Origin: Plantago major
Lineage: Eukaryota > Streptophyta > Magnoliopsida > Lamiales > Plantaginaceae
Assembly: GCA_026545765.1 (NCBI GenBank)
Contig: CM048842.1
Span: forward strand, 70,607,871 to 70,671,870
DNA length: 64,000 nt
Direction of reading: 5' to 3'
The position numbers were made by a program, and so were the translations under genes. The notes under the pieces are model-generated. The model ran no database searches and was not told the DNA's origin. It saw only the letters and a list, made by a program, of their open reading frames with translations. Below are positions 32,916 to 43,867 of the stretch, piece after piece. The stretch's first letter is position 1. Each line of letters begins with the position of its first letter.

Positions 32916-34616
32916 TCAAGCATAGAACTTCTGGAGGTTTCTAGCATTCCACGGACGCTTGAGGAGACGTCCGTTCTCATCTTCTAACACATAACTGCCA
33001 TTTACTTTGGCCCCAACAATCTTGTAGGGTCCTTCCCACTTGGGCTTGAGTTTTCCAACATTGCTCAAGATGTCGGCCCATCGGAGCACTAGGTCCCCGA
33101 CTTGCAAGTTTGCCGCATGAACGTTCCTGTTGTAGGCTCGGGCGGGGGTTGCCTGATACCTAAGGATGTTCGCCAGTGCATCAGACCTTTTCTGTTTAAA
33201 CATGTCCAGCTCGAATATCCGAGCTTCTCGGTTCGCCTTGTCTTCAAACTCTTGGATTCTCAAAGTTTCAACAGCAACCTCGGATAGTATGACTGCCTCT
33301 GAACCATACACCAAGGAGAAAGGAGTTTCTTTGGTCGCAGTCCGTGCAGTGGTGCGATGCGCCCATAGCACGCCTTCCAGGTCGTCCGCCCAGCTTTCTT
33401 GCGAGGTTCTCAATCGCTTCTCGAGGATCTTGACTATTATTTTGTTTGTGGACTCAGCCTGTCCATTGGCTTGCGGGTATCCAACAGATGTAAATCGTTG
33501 CTCGATTTTGAAGGACGCCAGCCATTCCTTCAGCCTATGTCCTGAGAACTGGGCATCATTGTCCGAGACGAGAATCATGGGCAGGCCAAAGCGACAGATG
33601 ATATTCTTCCAGATAAATGTCCGCACTCGACTCTCTGTAATGGTCGCAACAGCCTCGGCTTCTACCCATTTGGTAAAGTACTCCACAGCCACAATGAGAA
33701 ACTTCTTCTGCTGGGTGCCCCTAGGAAATGGTCCGACAATGTCGATACCCCACTGATCGAATGGACACGCTATGATTGACGAAATCGTAGGGTTCGTCGG
33801 GCGATGTGGGATGTTTGCGTAATATTGGCAATCCTGACATCTCCGGGCGTGGTCGGCGGAATCTCTACCGATGGTGGGCCAATAATAGCCTTGTCGTATG
33901 ATTTTCTGAGCGAGGGTCCTCCCCCCGGAATGACTCCCACAGCTTCCGTTGTGTATCTCTTCAAGCACGGTTTGTGCTTCTTGTGGATTCAGGCACCTTA
34001 GGTGGGTCCCGGAAAAAGATCTTTTGTATAGATCGTCGCCCAGTATAAAATACCTGTGTGCTCGGCACTGCACACTCCTCGATTCATTTGGATCGGCTGG
34101 TAGAGATCCGTCCTTGAGGTAGTTAAGAATGTCGGTCATCCAGTTCCTTCCCATGTCGAGTATCATGACTGCTGAACTGGAACTCATGACGGATGAGTCA
34201 GTGATGGTGAGTAAAATTACTCTCCTTGTGTCCAAAGCCGCTGTAGCAGATGCATATTTTGCCAAGGCGTCGGCTCTTTCGTTCCAAACTCTGTCAAACT
34301 TTTCCAGGGTGAATTCCTCGAAGTGGCTGACCTCGTTCTTGAGTAGCTCAAGATACTTGATCATCGAAGGACCTTTCGTGGCAAAATTTCCTGAAAATTG
34401 GGCTTGGACAAGCTGTGAGTCCGTGTAAGCTTTGACTTTCCGGGCTTGGAGAGACTTGGCCAGTCGCAGCCCCATTAAGAGCGCTTCATACTCCGCCTCA
34501 TTATTTGTAACTTTGAAGTCCAAGGAAACCGCATAGTCGAGTTTCGCGCCCTGCGGGCTCCAAAGGTAGATTCCAATCCCTCCCACTCTACCAGTGGAAG
34601 AACCATCGACTTCCAA
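32916..34616 (-). CDS. Gypsy archaeal-type RNase H and integrase
   Basis: The 566-residue frame begins inside the second RNase H: MEVDGSS (D4), NNEAEYEAL (E42), AYTDSQLV (D66) and ERADALA (D116) keep all four catalytic residues. The integrase follows: zinc domain H222, H229, C260, C263; catalytic core D292 (WGIDIVGPF), D352 (VSDNDAQF) and E388 (GQAESTNK), the last two 35 apart as in the family; then a C-terminal domain ending WNARNLQKFYA. It processes and joins cDNA ends into target DNA. The ATG is probably not the true start, because pol is one polyprotein broken by a frameshift near 34620. Confidence 0.93.
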   Translation of the reverse strand: MEVDGSSTGRVGGIGIYLWSPQGAKLDYAVSLDFKVTNNEAEYEALLMGLRLAKSLQARKVKAYTDSQLVQAQFSGNFATKGPSMIKYLELLKNEVSHFEEFTLEKFDRVWNERADALAKYASATAALDTRRVILLTITDSSVMSSSSAVMILDMGRNWMTDILNYLKDGSLPADPNESRSVQCRAHRYFILGDDLYKRSFSGTHLRCLNPQEAQTVLEEIHNGSCGSHSGGRTLAQKIIRQGYYWPTIGRDSADHARRCQDCQYYANIPHRPTNPTISSIIACPFDQWGIDIVGPFPRGTQQKKFLIVAVEYFTKWVEAEAVATITESRVRTFIWKNIICRFGLPMILVSDNDAQFSGHRLKEWLASFKIEQRFTSVGYPQANGQAESTNKIIVKILEKRLRTSQESWADDLEGVLWAHRTTARTATKETPFSLVYGSEAVILSEVAVETLRIQEFEDKANREARIFELDMFKQKRSDALANILRYQATPARAYNRNVHAANLQVGDLVLRWADILSNVGKLKPKWEGPYKIVGAKVNGSYVLEDENGRLLKRPWNARNLQKFYA

Positions 34617-34830
34617 TGTCCAAATATCAGAAGGATGTTCCTTGATTTGGAGGTCTCCTGCGAGCTGCTGCAGTTCCGTTCTTGGTTCATTCCCGCCAGT
34701 GATTTTCGTTCATCTTTGTCCAACTGGGTCTCGGGATCATCGACGTAGAAACATTTGGTTGACCCGAGTTTCCTCCTCTGATGAAGGGAGGGGTCGATTG
34801 AGGAACTGGGCTTCCTCAAAGTTTTCTGGG

Positions 34831-36765
34831 TTAAACTTTGGATAGGCTGGATTTCGGACTGCATGTTTGGTGATTAAGCACTCGAACACTCTTGTCAGGG
34901 ACTTTCTCCGAATCTTTTTCTGGGTAATCCGCCAAGAAGTCGGCGAGGACTTGAGCCTTTTTGGCTGACGGAGCCTGGTAGCAAATGTCGTATTCGCTGA
35001 GCTCGATCGCCCACTTAGAGAGTCGTCCAGATTGGTCGGGCTTTCCTAGGACCTGTTTCAAAGGTTCCGTAGTTAGTACCACTATTTTGTGAGATTTGAA
35101 GTAAGGTTTTAACCGTCTGGCGGTGTAAACCAAAGCGTATGCGAGTTTCTCGATCTTCACATATCTTGTCTCCGCCCCAGCAAGGGCTTTGCTAAGATAG
35201 TAGATCGGCAAATGCTCGTTAGCTTGAATCCGTATTAGGACGGAACTCATTGCCTCTTCCGTAATTGCTAGGTAGAGGTAGAGTGGTTCTCCCTCGACGG
35301 GCTTGGAGAGCAGTGGAGGGGAATGGAGGTATTCTTTCAATTTTTCGAAAGCCTCAGAACATTCCGCGGTCCACACAAAGTTCTCTCCTTTCCGGAGGGT
35401 TTTGAAGAACGGAAGATTTTTCTCGGCTGACCGGGAAATAAAACGGCTTAAGGACATGAGTCTTCCTATGAGCCGCTGTACCTCGTTGAGGGTTTTCGGG
35501 TGTGGCAGATCTAGGATCGCCTTGATTTTCTCGGGATTGACACTGATTCCCCTTTCCGTGACCATGTATCCGAGGAATTTTCCTCCCTTCACTCCAAAAG
35601 TGCATTTTTCCGGATTCAGTTTCATCCCATACTTTCGCAGGATGGAAAAGCAATTGTTGAGATGCTCAATGTGTTCTTCCTCAGTCTTACTTTTAACGAG
35701 CATGTCGTCCACGTAGACTTCCATCGTCTTTCCGATCTCCTCTTTGAACATTTGGTTTACTAGTCGCTGGTAGGTGGCACCCGCGTTCTTCAGTCCGAAT
35801 GGCATTACCTTGAAGCAGTAAACTCCTCCTGCCACGAAGAAGGCCGTTTTCTTAACGTCCTCCCTGGCCATCCGAATTTGATAGAAGCCTTGGTATGCGT
35901 CCATGAAGCTCAGCAGCGCGCATCCGGAGGTAGAGTCAACCAGTTGATCTATCCGTGGCAATGGATACGGATCCTTGGGGCAAAATTTATTCAACCTTGT
36001 GAAGTCATTACACATCCGCCATTTGCCTGGAGATTTTTCAACCAGAACGACGTTGCAAACCCAGTCAGAGTAGCGGACTTCCTCGATGTGTCCTACCTTT
36101 AGGAGTCGATCGACTTCGACGGATATGATTGCATCCTTGATGGGGCCAAAGTCTTTCCTTTTCTGTCGGATGTATTTGACCGAAGGATCCATGTTCAGAC
36201 GGTGAACTGTAACCCGTGGGTCGATCCCCCTCAGGCCGTCGGTACTCCAGGCGAACACGTCGCTGTTGTCTCGGAGACAAGCGACGAGCTTCATTTCTAC
36301 TTCTGCATTCATTTCGGTCCCGATCCTTGTTTTCTTCTCGAGATCGCCAGCAATAATTTCGACCTCTTTAAGGGTCTCATGGGGCTCAATTCGCGTTGTT
36401 CTAGGAAATTTTTCCTTCTGGCTTCCTATTCCGACTTGTGAGTCCTCCTTTCTGGGTGGGAGGACAGTAGCGCTGGAGTCACTTGTATTTGTCAAGACAA
36501 AGCAGACGCCCTTCTTGTGGACATGATATAGCATTCCCAAGCTTCTCTGAAATTTCCAAGCTCTTGTCCGACTCCGAAGGCCGTTGGGAACTTCATCCTG
36601 TTGTGGAGAGTAGATGAAACAGCTCGGAACTGGTTGAGACCTGGGCGTCCGAAGATGGCACTGTAGTCGAAAGTTTGTTCGACCACCACAAAGCGGACTT
36701 CTTGTGTCACCCTTGCCGGAAAGGTACCGAGAGAGACATGTAACATGATACTTCCGAGGGGTCAA
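34831..36765 (-). CDS. Gypsy reverse transcriptase with degenerate RNase H
   Basis: The 644-residue frame has a protease-to-RT linker (out of phase before about residue 85), then RT: YPLPRIDQLVD, SFMDAYQGFYQIRM, FGLKNAGATYQRLVNQMF and catalytic YVDD (residues 351-354). The tether and RNase H follow; where active Ty3 enzymes have a TDAS-type motif, this reads LYLAITEEA, so the first catalytic Asp is lost. That is usual in Tat elements, which carry a second RNase H further on. The frame stops at 34831 by frameshift; sense sequence continues in another phase to 34616. Confidence 0.93.
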   Translation of the reverse strand: MTPRKYHVTCLSRYLSGKGDTRSPLCGGRTNFRLQCHLRTPRSQPVPSCFIYSPQQDEVPNGLRSRTRAWKFQRSLGMLYHVHKKGVCFVLTNTSDSSATVLPPRKEDSQVGIGSQKEKFPRTTRIEPHETLKEVEIIAGDLEKKTRIGTEMNAEVEMKLVACLRDNSDVFAWSTDGLRGIDPRVTVHRLNMDPSVKYIRQKRKDFGPIKDAIISVEVDRLLKVGHIEEVRYSDWVCNVVLVEKSPGKWRMCNDFTRLNKFCPKDPYPLPRIDQLVDSTSGCALLSFMDAYQGFYQIRMAREDVKKTAFFVAGGVYCFKVMPFGLKNAGATYQRLVNQMFKEEIGKTMEVYVDDMLVKSKTEEEHIEHLNNCFSILRKYGMKLNPEKCTFGVKGGKFLGYMVTERGISVNPEKIKAILDLPHPKTLNEVQRLIGRLMSLSRFISRSAEKNLPFFKTLRKGENFVWTAECSEAFEKLKEYLHSPPLLSKPVEGEPLYLYLAITEEAMSSVLIRIQANEHLPIYYLSKALAGAETRYVKIEKLAYALVYTARRLKPYFKSHKIVVLTTEPLKQVLGKPDQSGRLSKWAIELSEYDICYQAPSAKKAQVLADFLADYPEKDSEKVPDKSVRVLNHQTCSPKSSLSKV

Positions 36766-37302
36766 TAGCCATCTCCTCGAATCCTAATATGGAGGTGTGC
36801 ACTCGCCATATCGGACTCTACCCAATGCCATCGATCCAAAGGTCCTTTTAGAGATGATGTTCGAGGAGCTTCCGGTGTCAACCAAGATCTTATTCACTCG
36901 GTAGGTTGCAATGGTCAAGGAGACCACCAGCGGGACATCTGGGTTTTCGATGTCTCCTCCCCCTGCCGTAGGAGGAGGAATTTCACTGTCATCGAACGAT
37001 ATGGCGTTAGTGCACGAATCGCCGGACTAGCATATGCTCGGTCGTTGTTTCGGAGGTTTTGCGCGGTGCGCTCCCTTGCGTTCCTGCTATCTCCCCCCGT
37101 TGGTCCTCCCGCAATAGTGTTGATCACCCCGCTGTATGGGGCGTTTTCCATTTCGATATCGTCAGCATATCGGTAAGAGCGTTGGTCCAGATGGGGTGGA
37201 TAGCTGGTTGGCGGAGGTGGCAAAGGTAGTGAGTGGGGCGGTGGTTCCGTCATCCTCTCCTCTCTCCTTCGCTCTGTCCTATCTTGTCGCGCGGGTTCGT
37301 CC
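36766..37302 (-). pseudogene. Gypsy aspartic protease (broken)
   Basis: On the minus strand TYRVNKILVDTGSSSNIISK (about 36900-36840) gives the DTGSS active site. The frame is lost just after it; sensible protease sequence then continues in other phases into the frame beginning at 36765. The equivalent in the second copy is at 63589-63915. Confidence 0.85.
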
Positions 37303-38950
37303 TCATAGATATGCTCCTTCAGTTTTCCATTCCTTATCAAGTGTTCCACTGCCTTTCTTGTGAATGCGATAAGGCCAGGTCCGCGACCTTTGAAAATTGC
37401 AATAGCCTTTTGCGTTCTTACTCTTACGGCCGCCGTGAGGGGGCTTCGGCCATTGAACGTCCAGCTTCTTCTCAACAATAGTTGCCAAGATGTCGGATCT
37501 TGGTCTGTTGAGCCGGGTATAGTCTGCATATCGTCTTGGCGGACTTCTCTCCCTGTGAAAACCCCTGTCTCTTTGATCCCTTCTCGAATCGAACTTTGCC
37601 GGGCGTTGGTCTTGCTTCGCCGGATCCTTCGCTTTCTTGGAGCTGGCCCTCACTGGAACATTCCTTCTGTAATCTTCTCCGTACATTACCTCCTCACAGA
37701 TGTATTCTAAGTACTTTTCGCTCTTTACGTCTTGACTTGAGAGTTTTCTTCGGAGTTCCGAGTTGAGAGTATTAGCATACAGGTGTCGGACCCACTCTTT
37801 AATACTGTGTGGCTCAACCCGAAGAACCTCCGTGTGAAAACGATCTAGGAAAGTCCTTAGATCCTCGTGTTCTCCCTGTATAACGCCTGCTAGATGCTCC
37901 ACGGTACGTTTTCTCCTCTTGGATTTGCCGAATCGAGCCAAGAATTTAGAAGACAGGTCTGCATATGACTGTATTGATTTATTCGGCAAAGAGGTGTACC
38001 AATCCATGGCAGCTCCGAAGAGAGTGGACGAGAAAGTGAGGGCTTTGGTGTTGTCACTCATCCCTTTGGAATCCATCTTACTGTTGAAGCATGTCAGGTG
38101 ACCCACGGGACAAGCGTCCCCATAGTAGTATTCCAAGTTTGGAATCACTTGGTCCAATTCTGCTTTCTCTTCTCTCATGACACCGCCACAGTGGATTTGC
38201 GCCAGTAGTTATTCGCCGTGATCTTTTACAAGACGTCCGAGGCTTTGAATCTGAACTTCTAAAGCCTTTTGCTGGGCATAGATCTCGTCTGCCGTCATGA
38301 TCTCCCCTGTCCTCGGATGCATGGCTACACCCGCGGGAAGGTCGTTCATGCGGGCTCTTGGAATGGTTTCCGCCACTTGATCTCCGTCCCTCGGAGGCAC
38401 TGGGAGCGGGACTTCCGGGTGTCTATTGTTCACGTCTTGGTGCTCTCTCCTTTCTTGACGGCTTCCTTCCCCTCGGATCTGTGAGGCTGACGCCCGCCTG
38501 TCCAATAGATCTCGCAAATCCTCTTGGGGTCGCTGATCCCCCAATCTCTGCTCGATCGGACGGTGTCCGTTCCTAGACAAAGCTGGCTCTGCCTGAGGAG
38601 GTGTAGCCACTGGCGGAGTGGCTTGTTGTGGAGGAGCATTGTTGGATCCCAGGCACCCTTGGATGATCGTTAGCAGCCGGTCAAACTGCACCTCGCTCAA
38701 TCCAAGGTCGTTAGTGCGGACAATGCGTCCATCAGGCATCGTGAACTGTTGGGGTGCGGGTGGGCCTTGAGCTCCTGTCGGAGAAGCTCGGGCCGCACCG
38801 TCTTCTGAGGAAGGACTGGCTATGCGTCCCTCACTCGGATATCTTCCTCTTACCGTTTCTACGCCCCGGGTGGGCCAGGCGTCCCACGGGCGGCGGTGGA
38901 GTTCTTACTTCTGTAGTACCAACTCTCGTTGTTCGTCTTGTTCTCGCCAT
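37303..38950 (-). pseudogene. Gypsy gag (three frames)
   Basis: The ATG at 38950 begins MARTRRTTRVGTTEVRTPPP, as in the second copy at 61557. A frameshift follows; 38739-38209 continues with the Pro/Gln-rich N-terminal part and MHPRTGEIMTADEIYAQQKA, and 38178-37303 holds the retrotransposon gag core (ALTFSSTLFGAAMDWYTSLP, LAGVIQGEHEDLRTFLDRFH) and the basic C-terminus. The zinc-knuckle region near 37390 is damaged (YCNFQRSRTW), while the other copy keeps CKFHKCRGHETDDC. It forms the capsid shell of the particle. Confidence 0.88.
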
Positions 38951-38985
38951 TGGTTTACTCGAAACACAGATGCTTTTTGCAAGTT

Positions 38986-39002
38986 TCCCACAGACGGCGC
39001 CA
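38986..39002 (-). promoter_or_regulatory. Gypsy primer binding site
   Basis: The minus strand reads TGGCGCCGTCTGTGGGA three bases from the 5' LTR. TGGCGCC-type sites are common in plant Gypsy elements; I leave the exact tRNA open. Confidence 0.8.
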
Positions 39003-39005
39003 AAA

Positions 39006-39836
39006 TGTTGAGGGATAAACCTCAAACACTAACTAACTAAACTACTACAAGCAACACGGTCTGTACCCCGCCTCCAACTTGAAGGTCCGATGGATTGCTC
39101 GTCCGAACCAAGTCACCTGAAACGACTAAGCGGGGTTAGAACTGGATGCCCGGATTGCCTGTGTCAATCCGGTAAGAGACTTTACTCAAGAGAGAGTTGG
39201 AAGCTCTCAATGTAATAATTATGAGGGAGGTTATTGTTTTAGTATTGCTTACTTACCTTAAGGTTTTGGACCTAGTGCTGTATTTATAGTTATCACATAC
39301 TCATGAGGTAGCTCATGAGATGATGCCAAGTGTACAATCCAGATTTGGACACCAATGCTACCTTTGGCCCATGGCCCATTAGTGGACAGTGATCCAATAC
39401 CGATAAGTGGTCCTGGGAGGGTAGTTTGGACCTTTTCCTCCGAGAATCGTCACCGCTGGGTCCGTGTTAGTCCCTCGGATGCACATGCCTTGGTTGATCT
39501 GCCCTTGGGCGACTCTGGATGTTCGAGCCAAGAGTCCAACGGAAGTATCTCAGTGGTTCTGTTATACACGTCTGGTCTTAGAGTAATGGTGGCGTCCGAG
39601 GTTCTCTCGTACGGTCCGTTAGGCATCTCTGTACTGACCTGGTCAGGTTTACAAGTCCTTTCCTTAGCTAGCTCGGACTAGCTGTGGGGAAGTAGTGACT
39701 TCGGCGTACTGGTCGATTCACTTTGGGCGGACCATGTGAGGTCGGACCAGTACTGAATTGGCTAGTTAAGCCGTGATGCGCTTTAGGACACGCTCTATGG
39801 CGCCCTTAACGGATTGGACATATTTCCGTATCAACA
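39006..39836 (-). repeat. Gypsy 5' LTR (right)
   Basis: It is 831 bp with TG...CA ends. It is colinear with the left LTR and, inverted, with the LTR at 60641-61499. Confidence 0.95.
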
Positions 39837-39841
39837 GTTTT

Positions 39842-40017
39842 CCTCTTTTACAATGTTCAAGTGAACCAAGAGTACTAATCACCTTTCTGAGACTAAGATA
39901 AGTCATCATGTTGCTGATCAAAACTTAAACAGATATTCTTTACAAAATATCTAACAAAATTCCTAACAAATTTCTCAAGAAATTTCCCAACAAATTTCAC
40001 AAGAAAATTTCCCAACA
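39842..40017 (-). repeat. Sirevirus 5' LTR, outer remainder
   Basis: It resumes at TCCTCTTTTACAATG exactly where the main part stopped, and ends CCCAACA followed by the target duplication TAGAT (40018-40022). Confidence 0.95.
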
Positions 40018-40022
40018 TAGAT

Positions 40023-40469
40023 CATTTATTACGTGGAAGAATTTTGTGGAATTAGTTGCATTTTCAACCAGTATATATTTCACTGTTTATTTTTTGTACG
40101 TTGGCTGCATATATAGTTTTTATTAAGTCTCTTATAAATTTATCTACAAAACTCCGAAAAATATTTATGTTTATATTAATATTTTCAATTAATATATAAT
40201 AGATATTTATATTTTCAATTATACATTTTGATTCTACGGTTGAGCATATTCCGAATAGGGAGAGAGAATTTTGTTGCATAAAGTTTTACCAGGTTAAAAG
40301 TGAGGAACTAAGGCTAATATTTTAGCGCTTAAATTATCAGTTGGGTGTTCTTATATAATATAATATATAAAGTTGATGAGCTAAACCCACCAGATTCATT
40401 CAAATTCCATCCATCCTACGTAAAATTTTGATTCTACGGTTAAACAGAGTCTGAATAGGGGAACGTAGT
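40023..40469. repeat. Dispersed AT-rich repeat copy and flank
   Basis: The part 40082-40170 (GTACGTTGGCTGCATATATA...ACTCCGAAAAATAT) is related to 10795-10860. The rest is AT-rich with no gene. Confidence 0.5.
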
Positions 40470-41019
40470 CTATGTTATGAAACCCGGCGGGTCGATCCGG
40501 TTCAACCGTGACTCGGAGGGGGTCCGGGCCGAAACCCCCAAAATCGAAAAAACTGGATTTCGGTAAAAACCCGGCGGAACCGGTTCCGACCGGGTTTCTA
40601 AAAAAAAAAAAGAAAAAAAACTGTATTTTGAAAAATGAAAGGGCTCAAATAACGAAACGAAAATACATTGGAAGGCGATTAATAAGACTCACATGAGAAG
40701 GGCCGCAAGGAGGCTTGTTCTGATTCTTGTTATTTTGAACTCAATGTTATGGAGTTATGGTGACTTTGTGTTTGTGGTTTATGGATTGTTGTTATTTCTA
40801 TATTTTATATGAATTGTGACAATGAAATTGAGGCATATGTCGTTTATGCAATGTTTTCTATCTTTTTTTTAGGTAAAAAATGTATATGTTGAATTTTTAA
40901 GGCATACATTATGCTTTATTTTTAAAAATATTTTTTGTAGGTTGACCCGAGTTGACCCGGTTGAACCTCCTACAGTAGGAAGGCCGGGTCAACGTCCGGG
41001 TCCGAGTTTCAAAACATAG
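40470..41019. mobile_element. hAT-like MITE with 8-bp target duplication
   Basis: The terminal inverted repeats are CTATGTTATGAAACCCGG (left) and CTATGTTTTGAAACTCGG (complement of right). The target duplication AACGTAGT is exact at 40462-40469 and 41020-41027. An 8-bp duplication is the hAT hallmark. The element is 550 bp and has no transposase frame. GC-rich subterminal stretches (GGGTCGATCCGG, GGCCGGGTCAACG) flank an AT-rich centre. Confidence 0.85.
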
Positions 41020-41027
41020 AACGTAGT

Positions 41028-41805
41028 AGTGTTGTTGCTAAGATCATGTGAGCAATGTTATTGCTTGGAGACAAAATTTTATGTCTTATGGTTGCTGAAA
41101 ATGCGGAAGGTTTGCCAGCCAAATTAAGAACTAAATTTGTTTGGGATTTTGAGTGGCAACATGTAGTAATTGATAGGGATTTTTCTTTGGGATTGAATTT
41201 CTTAAATCGACAAATTTTAGCTTTGCCCATTTGTTTCACTTTTCAAATAAATTCAGGTATTTGATGGAAAATTTTGTTCCATATCTTTCACTATTAAACC
41301 TACCTATATACAAATCATTAATCATTTATCTCCATCTTCGTGCCTGATATTGATAATTATATGTTTGTATTAATAAAGAAAAATCAGTTTGTCGTATTTT
41401 TTTCTGATTTATTTTTTTACGTTTCAATTGGTGTTTCTCCAATTATAGAGGATGGTCCAAGCATAAAAGAAGTAGAAAAGTACTAAATAATATGCTTATT
41501 TAAATCGTCATAGTTATCACGAGAATGATTAACTTTGAGTGTACATCTTGAACAAAATTAAAACATTTCGATATAATTAATAGATAGATATGTTGACGAA
41601 GTGGATTATACACTCTAAGAACAATACTTAGCTAATCCAATCTTACAAGAATGGAACTTATACAACCTTACACCATTCCCAATGGTCATGGTGATGGCCG
41701 TGAATAGTGGCATCCGTGAGCCACGTACGACTGAAACGACGATAAAATCAGGAAAAATCATGTCCAATGGATCGTGGCCACGACCATGAATAATGTTTTT
41801 TTAAT
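41028..41805. other. AT-rich intergenic sequence
   Basis: No gene is supported. The part near 41660-41790 (TTCCCAATGGTCATGG and its partial complement CCATTGGACATGA) may be a fragment of a small MITE. Confidence 0.4.
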
Positions 41806-41835
41806 AGATTATTATTATTATTATTATTATTATTA
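41806..41835. repeat. (ATT)n microsatellite
   Basis: About nine ATT units. Confidence 0.95.
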
Positions 41836-41877
41836 AATAAATAAATCATTTCATAAACTAAAATAAAATATTAATCT

Positions 41878-42060
41878 CATAACTTTATCTACAAAAATCC
41901 AAAAAATATTTTTAACATATATTTGAATACGCCGTGACAAGACGAATCTATATACACCAATCTGGAATACTATTATTAATTAAATAAATTATTTTATTCA
42001 TTAAAATAAAATTTAAATTTATTGAATAAGATAAAATTAAATAATGGAATTTTAAAATTT
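41878..42060. repeat. Dispersed AT-rich repeat, copy 2
   Basis: It is colinear with 10835-11018 (CATATATTTGAATACGCCGTG, CAAGACGAATCTATATACACC) and shows how that copy may have continued before the Sirevirus landed. Confidence 0.65.
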
Positions 42061-42187
42061 AAAAACGACTCATTAAAATACATTATAAATAATTAACGTA
42101 GCATCAAGCGTTCAAAAAGATATTCATTTTAAATAGTTAGCATCAAACATTCTGGACAAACTAAAATATACGATTATTTTGATTAGC

Positions 42188-42188
<1 letters not shown>

Positions 42189-42236
<48 letters not shown>
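42189..42236. repeat. (AT)n microsatellite
   Basis: A pure AT dinucleotide run of about 45 bp. Confidence 0.97.
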
Positions 42237-42238
<2 letters not shown>

Positions 42239-43867
42239 GACCATACCATCTGTGCACTTTCGGTTATTTTGGGCACTTTCGTATATTTTTCTACTATATT
42301 CTAAAGTTAATGGTTTACTTTGAAGCACATATGATCTGTATGTGCATAAATGATACTTGGAGCGCTTTCTATTTACTTGGACATTTTCTAATACAAAATT
42401 AATGTAAAAATAAATTCATTTTAAGTTGTATTAAAACTCTACGTTTCTTTTTATTTTTGAATTTATGTTTCGACTTTTCTCTAAATACTTATATGAAAGA
42501 TAATGAATAGTCGTAGGAGATAGTGAATAAAGTTGAAGAGATGAGAAGGTAAAGAATATTAAAGTAATCAATTAATTTTCAATTTTTAGGCATGTGAAGA
42601 TGAGATCCATATATTACAAAGACCAGTTTTTATTATCAATTCTAGCTATAGTACTTTGGCCTCAAATCAATGTGAGAAATTCTTTCATTTTTTTAGATTA
42701 AAAAATTACAAAACAATTATAATCAGGGTAAATTTATTTTTAATGCCAAGTTAATGCGTATTTTGTTCTGTTACCTATACAATTTTAATCTAAGTTTGGT
42801 TACATAATTCTGCCAATGATATTCAACCTTTGTAACTATTTATAAATGTGATCAATCAAATCTTCTAAATCCTATAATTCCATCAAAATCACCACCCACA
42901 CACTAATTTTCTTAATGGGCATGAATCCATATAGGAGGACCTGTGAATCTATGCCTGACATAGTACCTTCAACTGATCTTCTAAGAATGTTCTATGAATC
43001 ATGTACTAGACGTGCTCTTTTTAGTTCCAGAAGATAGAAGAGACACACGTGATCTAATTGGTGGTGTGTTGATCTTTACATGTCTATCAATAACATTTTA
43101 CATGTGAAGACTTTCAATTTCCTTTTCTTTATGTATAAGATTCGATCGGTAGGATGAGGTATAAGGTTTCTCTTCTCTACGATCTCTGACTGGAAGGACT
43201 GGTTCTACCCAACCCGAATTTCAAACCCTTTCGAAATAATGATGTTCAGGTCCTGTCTGGTATATACTTGAACCCGTTCCATACCTTTGTTACAAGACTC
43301 GGCCGCAACATTTTCTGATCAAGTTAGTATAAACTACATTTTTTCCATGGGAGGGGGTGCATATACTCTATAGCTAGGCGGGGAAACTCTCTTCGATCTT
43401 CTCTCTACTTTCTTGATACGTAACGGGTCTGGGGGATCTGACGCATACCACCGCGGGGTTGCTGGGAACCGGTGGGTTGGAAAAAATAACCGTAACATGT
43501 GAAATTACGTTTGTATAATATTTGTGTGTGGTGGGGTGACCACATATCACCGCGAGATTGTTGGGAACAACCCTATTGATTGTGTTGTATACTTTTGTAT
43601 TTTATTTTGGTTCCGTTTGAGGGATAGATTTTTTTTGTAAAAAAAACATGTACCTGTTACTAATTAACAAGTCGGGTACGGTAGGACCCTATTTTTATAT
43701 TTTCTATAGTTAACATAAATAAACACTCAATGATATAATATTAGATGAAGAATGACTTCCGACTGACACCACGACCAACGTTGTCTACTAGGAATTTTGA
43801 CTATCTTATTTTCTCGATTAATTTATTTAATCCTCACATTTATATTTATTATTAAAAGTAAACTATA
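42237..43867. other. Non-coding DNA before the Helitron 3' end
   Basis: No gene is supported. A segment at 43201-43260 (CCAACCCGAATTTCAAACCC...AATGATGTTCAGG) is related to 46799-46870. A phrase near 43446 (ACCACCGCGGGGTTGCTGGG) recurs in diverged form near 43543. Confidence 0.45.

Larger units (their letters stand above)
26123..39836 (-). mobile_element. Tat-type Ty3/Gypsy LTR retrotransposon with antisense genes
   Basis: LTRs TGTTGA...ATCAACA lie at 26123-26927 and 39006-39836. The target duplication GTTTT is exact (26118-26122 and 39837-39841). Read on the minus strand: PBS, gag, PR, RT, a degenerate RNase H, a second (archaeal-type) RNase H, integrase. Integrase after RT defines Gypsy; the dual RNase H defines the Tat group (Retand/Ogre-like). 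Between integrase and the 3' LTR lie 6 kb with genes on the opposite strand, known as aORFs in some Tat elements. A second copy starts at 60641. Confidence 0.96.
11019..40017 (-). mobile_element. Sirevirus-type Copia LTR retrotransposon, defective, with a nested Gypsy
   Basis: LTRs TGTTGG...CCCAACA lie at 11019-12757 and at 24564-26122 plus 39842-40017. The target duplication TAGAT is exact (11014-11018 and 40018-40022). The element is read on the minus strand: PBS beside the right LTR, then gag, a protease remnant, integrase C-terminus, RT/RNase H, a long env-like region, and the PPT beside the left LTR. The pol order integrase before RT defines Copia. The extra ORF region after pol and the coiled-coil after the gag zinc knuckle point to the SIRE/Maximus (Sirevirus) lineage. 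A large internal deletion in protease/integrase and many frameshifts make it non-autonomous. Confidence 0.95.

Noticed and set aside
33166..33756. 196-codon plus frame across the Gypsy integrase
   Set aside because: It mirrors the integrase frame and shows no motif of its own.
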